64,000 bases of DNA from Egibacteraceae bacterium (GTDB lineage: Bacteria > Actinomycetota > Nitriliruptoria > Euzebyales > Egibacteraceae), in assembly GCA_035540635.1 (NCBI GenBank), contig DATLGH010000033.1:25256-89255 (forward strand). The letters are read 5' to 3'. Positions 29,405 to 37,517 of the stretch are shown here, one piece after another; the stretch's first letter is position 1, and each line of letters begins with the position of its first letter. Below the pieces are notes generated by a model. The model was not told where the DNA came from. It saw only the letters and a program-made list of their open reading frames with translations, and searched no databases. The position numbers and the translations under genes were made by a program.

Positions 29405-30330
29405 GCGCCGAGCGCCCGAGCACGGTCCGGGTCGACGTCACCGGCGGTGGCCGCCTCCACCGACGCGGTGGCGGTCGCGACCCCCGCCCGCACCGCGTCG
29501 ACGAGATCCGACGACGAGGCGAGACCGGCGACGAGGCCCGCGACGAGCGCGTCGCCGGCGCCGACGGGGTTGACCGGCGTCACCTTCGGCGCGCGCACGT
29601 GCACCGATGCCCCACGGGCGTGGAGCACCGCACCATGGCGGCCGACGGTGACGAGCGCCGCTGCGGGACCGCGGCCGCACAGCGACCGGGCAGCCGCCAC
29701 GGCGTCGGGCAGCGCGGCCTCGTCCTCGACGGCGACGTGCTCGACCGCGGCGCCGCCGAGCAGCGCCCGGGCCTCTTCGATGTTCGGCGCGACGAGGTCG
29801 GGGCGCTCGGCGAGCGCTTCGCCGAGCGCCGTCGCCGACGTGTCGACCACGACCGTCGCCCCGTGGGCGTGGCCCCCCCGCACGAGGCGCGCTGCACCGT
29901 CGGGCGGGCTTCCCGCGGGCAGGCTTCCGGAGACGACGAGGATCACGCCCGGGGCGAGCAGCCGCTCGACCGCCGCCTCCAGGCGCGCCCAGTCACCCGA
30001 CGCCACGGTGGGGCCGGGCTCGTTCAGCACGGTCGCCGCGCCGTCACCGGCGAGGACGGTGACGCACGACCGCGTCTCACCGTCCACGAGGACGGCATGC
30101 AGTTCGATGCCGGCGTCGGCCGCGAGCCCGCGCAGCGCGACGCCGGTGTGGCCGGCGACGAAGCCCACGACCGGCGCTTGTACGCCGAGGCGCGCGAGCG
30201 TGCGGGCGACGTTGAGCCCCTTGCCGCCGGCGCGGACCTCCGCGCGGTACGCGCGCTCGACGGCGCCCACACGCAGCGTCTCCACGTGCACCGTCCGGTC
30301 GACCGCCGTGTTGGGGCACACGACGACCAT
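29377..30330 (-). CDS. PfkB kinase of the 1-phosphofructokinase / tagatose-6-phosphate kinase type
   Basis: 317 residues. VCPNTAVDRTVHVE at the start is close to the TPNPALD motif of FruK/LacC, RAGGKGLNVARTLARLG is PfkB signature 1, and NPVGAGDALVAGLVAGL is signature 2 with the catalytic aspartate; NPVGAGD rather than DTxGAGD is typical of the FruK/LacC branch. These phosphorylate a hexulose monophosphate to the bisphosphate that the aldolase cleaves. GAGGTG six bases before ATG 30330 favours that start over GTG 30339, which would overlap the upstream kinase. It converges with, and overlaps, the FGGY kinase gene. Confidence 0.85.
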   Translation of the reverse strand: MVVVCPNTAVDRTVHVETLRVGAVERAYRAEVRAGGKGLNVARTLARLGVQAPVVGFVAGHTGVALRGLAADAGIELHAVLVDGETRSCVTVLAGDGAATVLNEPGPTVASGDWARLEAAVERLLAPGVILVVSGSLPAGSPPDGAARLVRGGHAHGATVVVDTSATALGEALAERPDLVAPNIEEARALLGGAAVEHVAVEDEAALPDAVAAARSLCGRGPAAALVTVGRHGAVLHARGASVHVRAPKVTPVNPVGAGDALVAGLVAGLASSSDLVDAVRAGVATATASVEAATAGDVDPDRARALGAQVEAVPVV

Positions 30331-30335
30331 GCCGC

Positions 30336-31238
30336 TCACCTCGGCCACCCCGGCGGGGCACCGACCGGCGCCTCCATCGGGCCCTGGACGGTGACGGAGT
30401 CGGCGGCGACGAGGCAGCCGAGCTCGGCCGCGCGCAGCGGCGGGGCGCCGGCCATGGTGGCCGCCAGGTAGGTGCCGACGAAGTGGTCCCCGGCACCCGT
30501 CGGATCGACCTCCGTCCGCCTGGGAGGGGCCAGCGGCGTGCAGCCGTCGCGTGTGTGCACGACGACGCCCTGTGCTCCGCGGGTCTCGCACACGACCGCG
30601 CCGTTGGCCGCGAGCTCCTCCGCGGTGAGCTCGAGCGCCGCGAGCTCCCCGCTGCTCGGCGTGAGCAGTGCGGCGGCGCGGGCGACGCGCCGCACGTCGC
30701 GGAGCGCACCGTCGCCGGCTTCCGGGCGCACGTTCGGGTCGAGGCTCACCCGGCCCCCCGCGCGCGTGACGGCGTCGACCGCGATCAGCGCCGCCTCCCG
30801 CAGACCGGGTGCGAGAGTCAGGGTCGACCCGGACACGTGCAGCCACCCCGCCGTCGCCGCTGCTGCCCGCACGTGCTCGGACGGTACGCCGTCGGCTGCC
30901 GTGCCGGCGATGTGGAAGATGAAGTCCCGCCCGCCGGTCTTGTCGTAGGCGACGAAGGCGCAACCGGTCGGGGAGCAAGGGTCGATGCGCACACCGGCCA
31001 CGTCGACGCCGTCGCGGCGCAGTCGGGCGAGGATCGCCCTGCCGAAGGCGTCGTCACCGACACCGCCGACGAGCTGCACCGCCGCACCGAGCCGCGCGGC
31101 CACCGACGCGACGATGGCCGGCGCGCCGCTCGGGTAGGGACCGAGGAAGCGTCCAAGGGCGCCGAGCGGGGCGCGCTCCGGCCGCATGATCTCGGCGAGG
31201 AGCTCCCCCACGACGAGCAGCCGGCTCACGGGGCTCAC
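30336..31238 (-). CDS. PfkB family sugar kinase
   Basis: 300 residues. LLVVGELLAEIMRP is the usual ribokinase-type opening; LGPYPSGAPAIVASVAARLGA replaces signature 1 with the small GAPA motif of keto-sugar kinases; VSLDPNVRPE, and signature 2 VDPTGAGDHFVGTYLA with the catalytic aspartate, are clear. The resemblance is to 2-keto-3-deoxygluconate, fructose or tagatose kinases that act on the free sugar. It overlaps the SorC regulator by 4 bases (ATGA) and precedes the second PfkB gene by 5 bases, so SorC-kinase-kinase form one unit. Confidence 0.82.
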   Translation of the reverse strand: MSPVSRLLVVGELLAEIMRPERAPLGALGRFLGPYPSGAPAIVASVAARLGAAVQLVGGVGDDAFGRAILARLRRDGVDVAGVRIDPCSPTGCAFVAYDKTGGRDFIFHIAGTAADGVPSEHVRAAAATAGWLHVSGSTLTLAPGLREAALIAVDAVTRAGGRVSLDPNVRPEAGDGALRDVRRVARAAALLTPSSGELAALELTAEELAANGAVVCETRGAQGVVVHTRDGCTPLAPPRRTEVDPTGAGDHFVGTYLAATMAGAPPLRAAELGCLVAADSVTVQGPMEAPVGAPPGWPR

Positions 31239-32191
31239 CGGCCGACGAGCTGCCTGGCGGTGCCCACGTCGGTGAGCAGCACGTCGACGAACCCCGCGCG
31301 CGCCGCACCGCGGATGGACGGGACCTTCGCGGTGCCGGCGGCAGCCGCGATCTTCGTGGGCACCCGCGCGAGCTGGTCGTGGCTGACGGCGAGGAACTGG
31401 TCGTCCCCGGGGAAGTGGACGGGGCAGCCGTCGGCGTCGAAGTAGCGCGTCGCGACGTCGCCCACCGCGCGCTCGAGCAGCTGCTCGTGGCGGGGCACCG
31501 GCGCAGGGCCGTAGTCGCCGAGCTCACGGGGCGGCGCGCCGATGCCGAACAGCGCGAGGGACGTCCGGTCCCACAGGGCGAGGGTCTCCGCCGTCTCACG
31601 GTCCTCCATGAGCGCCGCCCACAGCGTCGGACCGGGGTTGTACGGCGCGTGCAGGGAGCGGTGCGTTCCCTGCATCGTCACGGCGATGCGGCGGGCGATC
31701 TCGTTGCTCTGGAAGTACTCCTGAGGCTGGTTGGAGCCGCCGACCGCAGGGACGACGACCACACCGGGGGTCGCCGGCAGGCGCTGCTGCGCGACCTGCC
31801 ACATCGTCCTGCCCCACGAGGCGAGCAGGACGGACCCGGGCGCGAGCCCCGCGCGGGCGAGAGCCGAGCCGGCTAGGCCCGCCACCGCCAAGGTTTCCCG
31901 CTCCGACGGCGCGAGCAGGACCTCACGCACGCCGAGCGCGTCGGCGACCTCGCCGGCGAGCTCGCCCGGGACGCGCAGCGGGCGGACGGTGATCTCGACG
32001 AGGCCGGTGCGGCGCGCCTCGGTGAGCAGGCGGCTCACCGTGGACCTGCTGACCTGCAGACGCTCGGCTATCTCCCGCTGGGACCTGTCCTCCAGGTAGT
32101 AGAGGCAGGCGGCCAGGTACATCGCGCCCAGTGCGCCGTCCACGTCGGGGTCGCCCACCGTCCTCCCTCCCTCGCGAACGCCGACGGTCAT
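31235..32191 (-). CDS. SorC/DeoR-type sugar-responsive transcription regulator
   Basis: 318 residues. A helix-turn-helix at about 37-60 (RSQREIAERLQVSRSTVSRLLTEA) is followed by the SorC sugar-binding domain, with LASWGRTMWQVAQQL-like text at about 128, VVPAVGGSNQP, and the late FGIGAP and ISHDQLxxVP-like segment, here VSHDQLARVPTKIAAAAG, and GFVDVLLTDVGTARQL at the end. The family binds phosphorylated sugars and controls nearby catabolic genes. It is divergent from the ABC importer genes with 89 bases between starts, an ideal place to control both. Confidence 0.9.
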   Translation of the reverse strand: MTVGVREGGRTVGDPDVDGALGAMYLAACLYYLEDRSQREIAERLQVSRSTVSRLLTEARRTGLVEITVRPLRVPGELAGEVADALGVREVLLAPSERETLAVAGLAGSALARAGLAPGSVLLASWGRTMWQVAQQRLPATPGVVVVPAVGGSNQPQEYFQSNEIARRIAVTMQGTHRSLHAPYNPGPTLWAALMEDRETAETLALWDRTSLALFGIGAPPRELGDYGPAPVPRHEQLLERAVGDVATRYFDADGCPVHFPGDDQFLAVSHDQLARVPTKIAAAAGTAKVPSIRGAARAGFVDVLLTDVGTARQLVGR

Positions 32192-32204
32192 GAAAAAAGG
32201 TGTA

Positions 32205-32216
32205 GCACGTTTGTGC
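32205..32216. promoter_or_regulatory. Candidate operator in the SorC / ABC importer intergenic region
   Basis: GCAC (32205-32208) and GTGC (32213-32216) form a short inverted repeat 4 bases apart, inside the 89-bp divergent promoter region. A TACGGT at 32225-32230 could be the importer -10 box just downstream. The short arms make this a weak call. Confidence 0.3.
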
Positions 32217-32280
32217 AGGCGTCGGTACGGTCATCGTGGCCCCGCCAGGGAGCCGCCGGAGCTGAGGACAAGGAGCACCG

Positions 32281-33660
32281 ATGGTGGCAAAGGCACGCGT
32301 TTGGGCGATCCTCCTCGCACTCGGCCTCGTGGCCAGCGCGTGCACGGGAGCGGGCACGGGGGGAGGCGCCGACCCGGGAGGGGACGCCGCCGAGGGCGAG
32401 GCCGGCGTGACCACCATCACCATCGCTGCGGTCAACAACCCGCAGATGCAGGACATGCAGGAGCTCACCGACCACTTCCACGACACGCACCCCAACGTGC
32501 GCGTCGAGTGGGTCGTCCTGCCCGAGAACCAGCTGCGCGACCGGGTCACCCAGGACGTCGCCACCCGCGGGGGCCAGTTCGACGTCATGACGATCGGCAC
32601 GTACGAGACGCCGATCTGGGCCGAGAACGGCTGGCTCACCAACCTCGCGGAGAACACCGCCGACGACGACGAGTACGACGTCGAGGACATCATCGAACCG
32701 ATCCGCGACGCGCTGTCCTACGAGGGCGAGCTGTACGCCGTGCCCTTCTACGGTGAGTCGTCGTTCCTCATGTACCGCACGGACCTGTTCGACCAGGCCG
32801 GCCTGGAGATGCCCGAGCGCCCGACTTGGGACCAGGTCGCCGAGTTCGCCCGCCAGCTCCACGACCCGGCCAACGACGTGTACGGCATCTGCCTCCGCGG
32901 CCTGCCGGGCTGGGGTGAGGTCTTCGCGCCGCTCAACACGGTCGTGAACACGTTCGGGGGCCGCTGGTACGACATGGAGTGGAACGCCCAGCTGACCGAG
33001 GAGCCGTTCGTCGAGGCGGTCGAGTTCTACGTCAACCTCATCCGCGAGGCGGGTCAGCCGGGAGCGGCCAACTCCGGGTTCACCGAGTGCCTCACCACCT
33101 ACGGCCAGGGCAACGCGGCGATGTGGTACGACGCGACGTCGGCGGCGGGGTCGGTGGAGAACCCCGAAGCGAGCACGGTCGTGGGGAAGACCGGCTACGT
33201 CTTCGCCCCGGTGAGGGAGACCGAGGCGGCCGGGTGGCTGTGGGCCTGGGCGCTCGCGATGCCCGAGACCTCACAGAAGAAGGAAGCCGCCTGGGAGTTC
33301 ATGCGCTGGGCGACGTCCAAGGAGTACATCCAGCTCGTCGGTGAGGAGCTCGGATGGGAGCGCGTCCCGCCCGGCAGCAGGGAGTCGACCTACGAGATCC
33401 CCGAGTACCAGGAGGCCGCGGCGGCGTTCGCCGACGTCACCCTGGCGGCGATCAGCGAGGCCGACGTCGAGGACCCCGGCACCCAGGAGCGGCCCTACGT
33501 GGGCGTGCAGTACGTCAGCATCCCGGAGTTCCAGGACCTCGGGACCCGGGTGAGCCAGGAGATCGCCGCGGCCATCGCCGGTCGCCAGAGCGTGCAGGAG
33601 GCCCTGGAGAAGGGCCAGCGGATGGCCGAGGATGTGGCCGAGCAGGGCGGCTACCGCTAG
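32281..33660 (+). CDS. ABC transporter sugar/polyol-binding lipoprotein
   Basis: 459 residues. The signal sequence ends in a lipobox LVASAC with the lipid-bearing cysteine at 21, followed by a Gly-rich linker. The mature part is a type 2 periplasmic-binding fold of the CUT1 class: TITIAAVNNPQMQDM, VEWVVLPENQLRDRVTQDVATRGGQFDVMTIGTY, PFYGESSFLMYRTDLFDQAGL, and AAMWYDATSAAGSVENP. These pieces resemble mannitol/sorbitol-binding SmoE-type proteins. AAGGAG stands just before the ATG. It begins the importer-dehydrogenase series, probably controlled by the divergent SorC protein. Confidence 0.9.
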   Translation: MVAKARVWAILLALGLVASACTGAGTGGGADPGGDAAEGEAGVTTITIAAVNNPQMQDMQELTDHFHDTHPNVRVEWVVLPENQLRDRVTQDVATRGGQFDVMTIGTYETPIWAENGWLTNLAENTADDDEYDVEDIIEPIRDALSYEGELYAVPFYGESSFLMYRTDLFDQAGLEMPERPTWDQVAEFARQLHDPANDVYGICLRGLPGWGEVFAPLNTVVNTFGGRWYDMEWNAQLTEEPFVEAVEFYVNLIREAGQPGAANSGFTECLTTYGQGNAAMWYDATSAAGSVENPEASTVVGKTGYVFAPVRETEAAGWLWAWALAMPETSQKKEAAWEFMRWATSKEYIQLVGEELGWERVPPGSRESTYEIPEYQEAAAAFADVTLAAISEADVEDPGTQERPYVGVQYVSIPEFQDLGTRVSQEIAAAIAGRQSVQEALEKGQRMAEDVAEQGGYR

Positions 33661-33691
33661 CGGCCCTCCCGCGCGGCAGCAGGAGACGCCC

Positions 33692-34639
33692 GTGGCCACC
33701 GTCGACACGCCGGTCCGGACCGACACGCAGGCGCAGGGCGCACCCCGGCAGGACCCCCCCGCCAGCGGGCGGCAGCGCTGGGCGCGCCGCCTGCCCCTGC
33801 TGCCCGGTCTCGTCTACATCATCATCCTCACGCAGATCCCGTTCCTCTTCACGCTCTTCTACAGCTTCCAGCACTGGAACCTCTACCGGCCGGGTCAGCG
33901 CGGCTTCGCGGGGCTCGAGAACTACCGCTTCGTGCTCGGGAGCCCCACCTTCCGCACCGGCGCCCTCAACACCGTCGTGCTGACCGCGGGGGCGGTTCTC
34001 GTCGCCCTCGTGCTGGGGCTCGTCCTCGCGCTCCTGCTCAACCGCGCGTTCCGTGGGCGGGCGGTGGCGCGCACGCTGCTCATCACGCCGTTCCTCGTGA
34101 TGCCCGTGGCGACGGCGCTGATGTGGAAGAACATGGTCCTGCACCCGGTGTTCGGGTTGTGGACCTTCCTCATGCGGCCGTTCTTCGGAACCGTGGACTG
34201 GGTGGCGCAGTACCCCATGGCGGCGATCATCGCGACGGTGGCCTGGCAGTGGACGCCGTTCATGATGCTCATCCTCCTCGCCGGCCTGCAGAGCCAGGAC
34301 GAGGAGACGATGGAAGCCGCGCGCGTCGACGGCGCGGGGCCGCTGGCGGTCTTCCGCTACCTCACCTGGTCGCACCTGCGGCCCTACGCCGAGCTGGGCA
34401 TCCTCCTCGGCTCGATCTTCATCGTCCAGACCTTCGACCCGATCTTCATCATCACGCAGGGCGGACCGGGGACGGCGACGACGAACCTGCCGTACTTCAT
34501 CTACCTCCAGGCGTTCCGGGCGCTCGACATCGGGCAGGCGGCGGCCTCGGCGATCGTCGTCGTGATCGCAACGATCGTCATCGCCACCTTCGCGCTGCGG
34601 GTCATGAGCAACGTCTTCAAGCTTGCGGACTATCGATGA
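33692..34639 (+). CDS. ABC sugar/polyol permease, MalF/SmoF type
   Basis: 315 residues, six membrane segments. A proline-rich N-terminus of about 30 residues precedes the first span (LLPGLVYIIILTQIPFLFTLFY). The cytoplasmic EAA loop, which contacts the ATPase, is EAARVDGAGPLAVFRYLTW at about 206-224. FITQGGPGTATTNLPYFIYLQAF is the usual motif of sugar permeases of the MalF group. The GTG at 33692 has AGGAG seven bases upstream; the ATG 60 bases earlier lies in the coding end of the binding-protein gene. It overlaps the next permease by ATGA. Confidence 0.9.
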   Translation: MATVDTPVRTDTQAQGAPRQDPPASGRQRWARRLPLLPGLVYIIILTQIPFLFTLFYSFQHWNLYRPGQRGFAGLENYRFVLGSPTFRTGALNTVVLTAGAVLVALVLGLVLALLLNRAFRGRAVARTLLITPFLVMPVATALMWKNMVLHPVFGLWTFLMRPFFGTVDWVAQYPMAAIIATVAWQWTPFMMLILLAGLQSQDEETMEAARVDGAGPLAVFRYLTWSHLRPYAELGILLGSIFIVQTFDPIFIITQGGPGTATTNLPYFIYLQAFRALDIGQAAASAIVVVIATIVIATFALRVMSNVFKLADYR

Positions 34640-35475
34640 CGACCATCGACCGGCCTGTCGGGGCGTCGCGCTGGGGCGGCGCCGGCCTGACGACCCTCAC
34701 GTGGATACTCACCCTCGCGTTCGTGTTCCCCGCGGCATGGATGATCCTGACGGGCTTCAAGCACGAGGTCGACGCCTTCACGAGGACCCCGCAGCTCGTC
34801 TTCGAGCCGACGCTTCAGCAGTTCCGGGCGGTGTTCGACCGCAACTTTGCGCCGTACCTCATGAACTCTGCGTTCGCGACCGGCATGTCGACCCTGCTCG
34901 TCCTCGCGTTCGGGCTGCCCGCCTCCTACGTGCTCGCGATCAAGCCCATACCCCGGTGGCGTGACGCGCTCTTCTTCTTCATCTCCACGCGGATGCTGCC
35001 GCTCGTGGGCGCGATCGTGCCCATCTACGTCATCGCCCGCGACCTCGGCGTCCTCGACAACATCACGACGCTGACGTTGATCTACACCGCGCTCAACCTG
35101 CCCATCGCGGTGTGGATGCTCCGCTCGTTCCTGCTGGAGATCCCGCGGGAAGTGCTCGAGGCCGCCCGCGTGGACGGGGCCTCGCTCGGCCAGATCCTGC
35201 GGCGCGTCGTGCTCCCGATCATTGCGCCGGGGGTCGCGGCGACCGCCCTGATCTGCGTCATCTTCTCCTGGAACGAGTTCTTCTTCGCCGTCAACCTCAC
35301 GTCGAGCACCGCGCCGACCGTGCCGGTGTACCTCGTCGGCTTCATCACCGCGGAGGGGCTGTTCTGGGCCCGGATGTCGGCGGCCGCCACCATGGCCAGC
35401 CTGCCCGTGCTGCTCGCAGGATGGATCGCGCAGAAGCAGCTCGTGCGTGGCCTGTCCTTCGGTGCCGTGAAGTGA
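34636..35475 (+). CDS. ABC sugar/polyol permease, MalG/SmoG type
   Basis: 279 residues, six membrane segments. The EAA loop is EAARVDGASLGQILRRVVLP at about 176-195, preceded by MLRSFLLEIPREVLEAARV, the usual MalG sequence; WNEFFFAVNLTSS follows. Start ATG overlaps the stop of the first permease. No ATP-binding subunit gene is present in the cluster or elsewhere in the window, so the importer probably borrows a shared MsiK/UgpC-type ATPase, as many actinobacterial CUT1 systems do (inference). Confidence 0.9.
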   Translation: MTTIDRPVGASRWGGAGLTTLTWILTLAFVFPAAWMILTGFKHEVDAFTRTPQLVFEPTLQQFRAVFDRNFAPYLMNSAFATGMSTLLVLAFGLPASYVLAIKPIPRWRDALFFFISTRMLPLVGAIVPIYVIARDLGVLDNITTLTLIYTALNLPIAVWMLRSFLLEIPREVLEAARVDGASLGQILRRVVLPIIAPGVAATALICVIFSWNEFFFAVNLTSSTAPTVPVYLVGFITAEGLFWARMSAAATMASLPVLLAGWIAQKQLVRGLSFGAVK

Positions 35476-35488
35476 GGTCCGGCGCCCG

Positions 35489-36493
35489 GTGAGAGCGCTC
35501 GTCCTGCCCGAGCCCGGCTCGGCTGCGTTGGCGACGGTCGACGACCCCGCCCCCGCACCCGGCGAGGTCGTCGTGGCCGTCGGCGCCGCCGGCATCTGCG
35601 GCACGGATCTCCACCTGCTCGCGGGGTCCCTGCCTCCCGCGGTCTACCCGCTCGTGCCCGGCCACGAGGTCGCCGGCAAGGTGGTCGCAACCGGCCGAGG
35701 CGCCACCCTCGTCAACGAGGGCCAGCAGGTCGCCGTCGACCCATCGGTGTTCTGCGGCGGTTGCCCGCAGTGCCGCGCGGGTTGGCCGAACCTCTGCGCG
35801 AACTGGGGCGGCATGGGGATCACCCGCCCCGGGGGCCTCGCGGAGTACGTCGCGGTACCGGCGTCGTGGTGCGAACCGCTGCCCGAGGACCTGCCCACGA
35901 CCCACGGCGCGCTCGTCGAGCCGCTCGCCTGCGCCCTGCACGCCCTCGACCGCGCCGGAGCGGTGATCGGCCGCGACACCCTCGTGTTCGGCGCCGGCCC
36001 GATGGGATGCCTCCTCGCCGCGCTCTTCCGGCACGCGGGGGCTCGCAGCGTCAGCGTCGTCGACCCACAGGAGGGCCGGCTGCAGGTGGCCGAGCGGCTC
36101 GGTGCGACCGCGACCGCACCCGCGGTCGACGGCCTCACGGCGCCCGACGGCTGGCACGTCGTCGTCGACGCGAGCGGCGCGGTGCCCGCCATCGAGCAGG
36201 CCCTGCGGGTCGTGCGCCCCGCCGGGCGCGTGGTCATCGTCGGCGTGACCCCGCCCGATGCGACCGCCCGGTTCCTGCCCTACGAGCTATACGCCAAGGA
36301 GGTCACCGTCGTGGGGTCGATGGCGATCCTGCACAGCTTCGGTCGGGCGCGGGACGTGCTCACCTCCGGACTGTTCGACCCCGAGTCGCTCATCACGCAC
36401 ACGTTCGCCCTCGACGACGTCGGGACGGCGCTCGATACCATGCGGCAGGGACGCGGGGAGAAGGTCCTCGTGCTGCCCGGGAAGGCCCACTGA
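35489..36493 (+). CDS. Zinc-dependent alcohol/polyol dehydrogenase, copy 1
   Basis: 334 residues, medium-chain dehydrogenase family. GICGTDLH (about 33-40) has the catalytic-zinc cysteine, GHEVAG the second ligand; FCGGCPQCRAGWPNLC (about 88-103) holds the four structural-zinc cysteines; GAGPMGCLLAALFRHAGA (about 170-187) is the NAD-binding loop, with an aspartate after the second strand (VSVVDPQ) suggesting NAD+ over NADP+. It is like sorbitol, arabitol and galactitol dehydrogenases. GTG start; the stop touches copy 2 as TGATG. Copies 1 and 2 share NLCANWG and SMAILHSFGRA-like text, so they are a tandem duplication. Confidence 0.88.
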   Translation: MRALVLPEPGSAALATVDDPAPAPGEVVVAVGAAGICGTDLHLLAGSLPPAVYPLVPGHEVAGKVVATGRGATLVNEGQQVAVDPSVFCGGCPQCRAGWPNLCANWGGMGITRPGGLAEYVAVPASWCEPLPEDLPTTHGALVEPLACALHALDRAGAVIGRDTLVFGAGPMGCLLAALFRHAGARSVSVVDPQEGRLQVAERLGATATAPAVDGLTAPDGWHVVVDASGAVPAIEQALRVVRPAGRVVIVGVTPPDATARFLPYELYAKEVTVVGSMAILHSFGRARDVLTSGLFDPESLITHTFALDDVGTALDTMRQGRGEKVLVLPGKAH

Positions 36494-37485
36494 TGCGCGC
36501 CGTCGTCCTCCACGAGCCCGGTTCCGCCGAGGTGACCGAGGTGCCCGACCCGACACCGGCGCCCGGTGAGGTCGTCGTCGCGGTCGACGCCTGCGGCATC
36601 TGCGGCACCGACCTCCACATCTACGACGGGCACTTCGCCCCGACGCCCTACCCGATCGTGCCCGGCCACGAGTTCTGCGGCGAGGTCGTCGCCGTCAGCG
36701 CCGACGCCGGGGACATCGTCGAGGGCACGTTCGTCGCCGTCGACCCTTCGCTGTTCTGCGGCCGCTGCGACCAGTGCCGGAGGGGCAGGGGCAACCTGTG
36801 CGCGAACTGGGGCGCGATCGGCGACACCGTCGACGGCGCTTTCGCCGAGTACGTGCGGGTTCCCGTGGCAAACGTCTACCGGCTGCCGGCCGACCTGCCC
36901 CGTGAGTGGGGCACGATCGTCGAGCCGCTCTCGTGCGCCGTGCACGCCATGGACCGTCTCGGCCCGGTGGCCGGTGACGACGTCCTCGTCTACGGCGCGG
37001 GCACGATGGGCCTGCTGCTCGCCCAGCTGCTGCGCTCCGCCGGCGCGGCGCGGGTCGACGTCGTCGACCGCAAGCCCGACCGTCTCGCGGTCGCCCGCCC
37101 CGGCGCCGACGAGGTCGCTGACTCGGCTGCCGCCCTCTCGGCCGAGCGGTGGGACCTCGTCGTGGACGCCACGGGTGCCACCGCCGCCATCGAGGACGGG
37201 CTGGGGCGGGTTCAGCGAGGCGGGACGTTCCTCGTCTTCGGCGTGGCGCCCGCCGCGGCGACCGCGCGCTTCTCGCCGTTCACGGTCTACAACGACGAGA
37301 TCTCGATCATCGGCTCGATGGCGGTCCTCCACAGCTTCGGGCGCGCGGTCGACCTGCTCGCCGGCGGCGCGGTCGACCCGGCGCCGCTCATCACCCACCG
37401 CCTTGCCCTCGACGACTACGAGACCGGCATCGCGACCGTCCGGGCGGGGGAAGGGCTGAAGGTCCAGCTCACCGCCCGCGCCTGA
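36493..37485 (+). CDS. Zinc-dependent alcohol/polyol dehydrogenase, copy 2
   Basis: 330 residues. The same layout as copy 1: CGICGTDLHIYDG with the catalytic cysteine, GHEFCG, the structural-zinc loop FCGRCDQCRRGRGNLC, and NAD loop GAGTMGLLLAQLLRSAGA followed by VDVVDRKPDR. The substrate-side residues (IYDGHFAPTPYP) differ from copy 1 (LLAGSLPPAVYP), which hints at different polyols or steps. Its ATG shares one base with the previous stop, so the two genes are coupled. A 32-base gap precedes the third dehydrogenase. Confidence 0.88.
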   Translation: MRAVVLHEPGSAEVTEVPDPTPAPGEVVVAVDACGICGTDLHIYDGHFAPTPYPIVPGHEFCGEVVAVSADAGDIVEGTFVAVDPSLFCGRCDQCRRGRGNLCANWGAIGDTVDGAFAEYVRVPVANVYRLPADLPREWGTIVEPLSCAVHAMDRLGPVAGDDVLVYGAGTMGLLLAQLLRSAGAARVDVVDRKPDRLAVARPGADEVADSAAALSAERWDLVVDATGATAAIEDGLGRVQRGGTFLVFGVAPAAATARFSPFTVYNDEISIIGSMAVLHSFGRAVDLLAGGAVDPAPLITHRLALDDYETGIATVRAGEGLKVQLTARA

Positions 37486-37517
37486 CGACCGGGTCGCCAC
37501 CAGAGAAGGATTGCGAC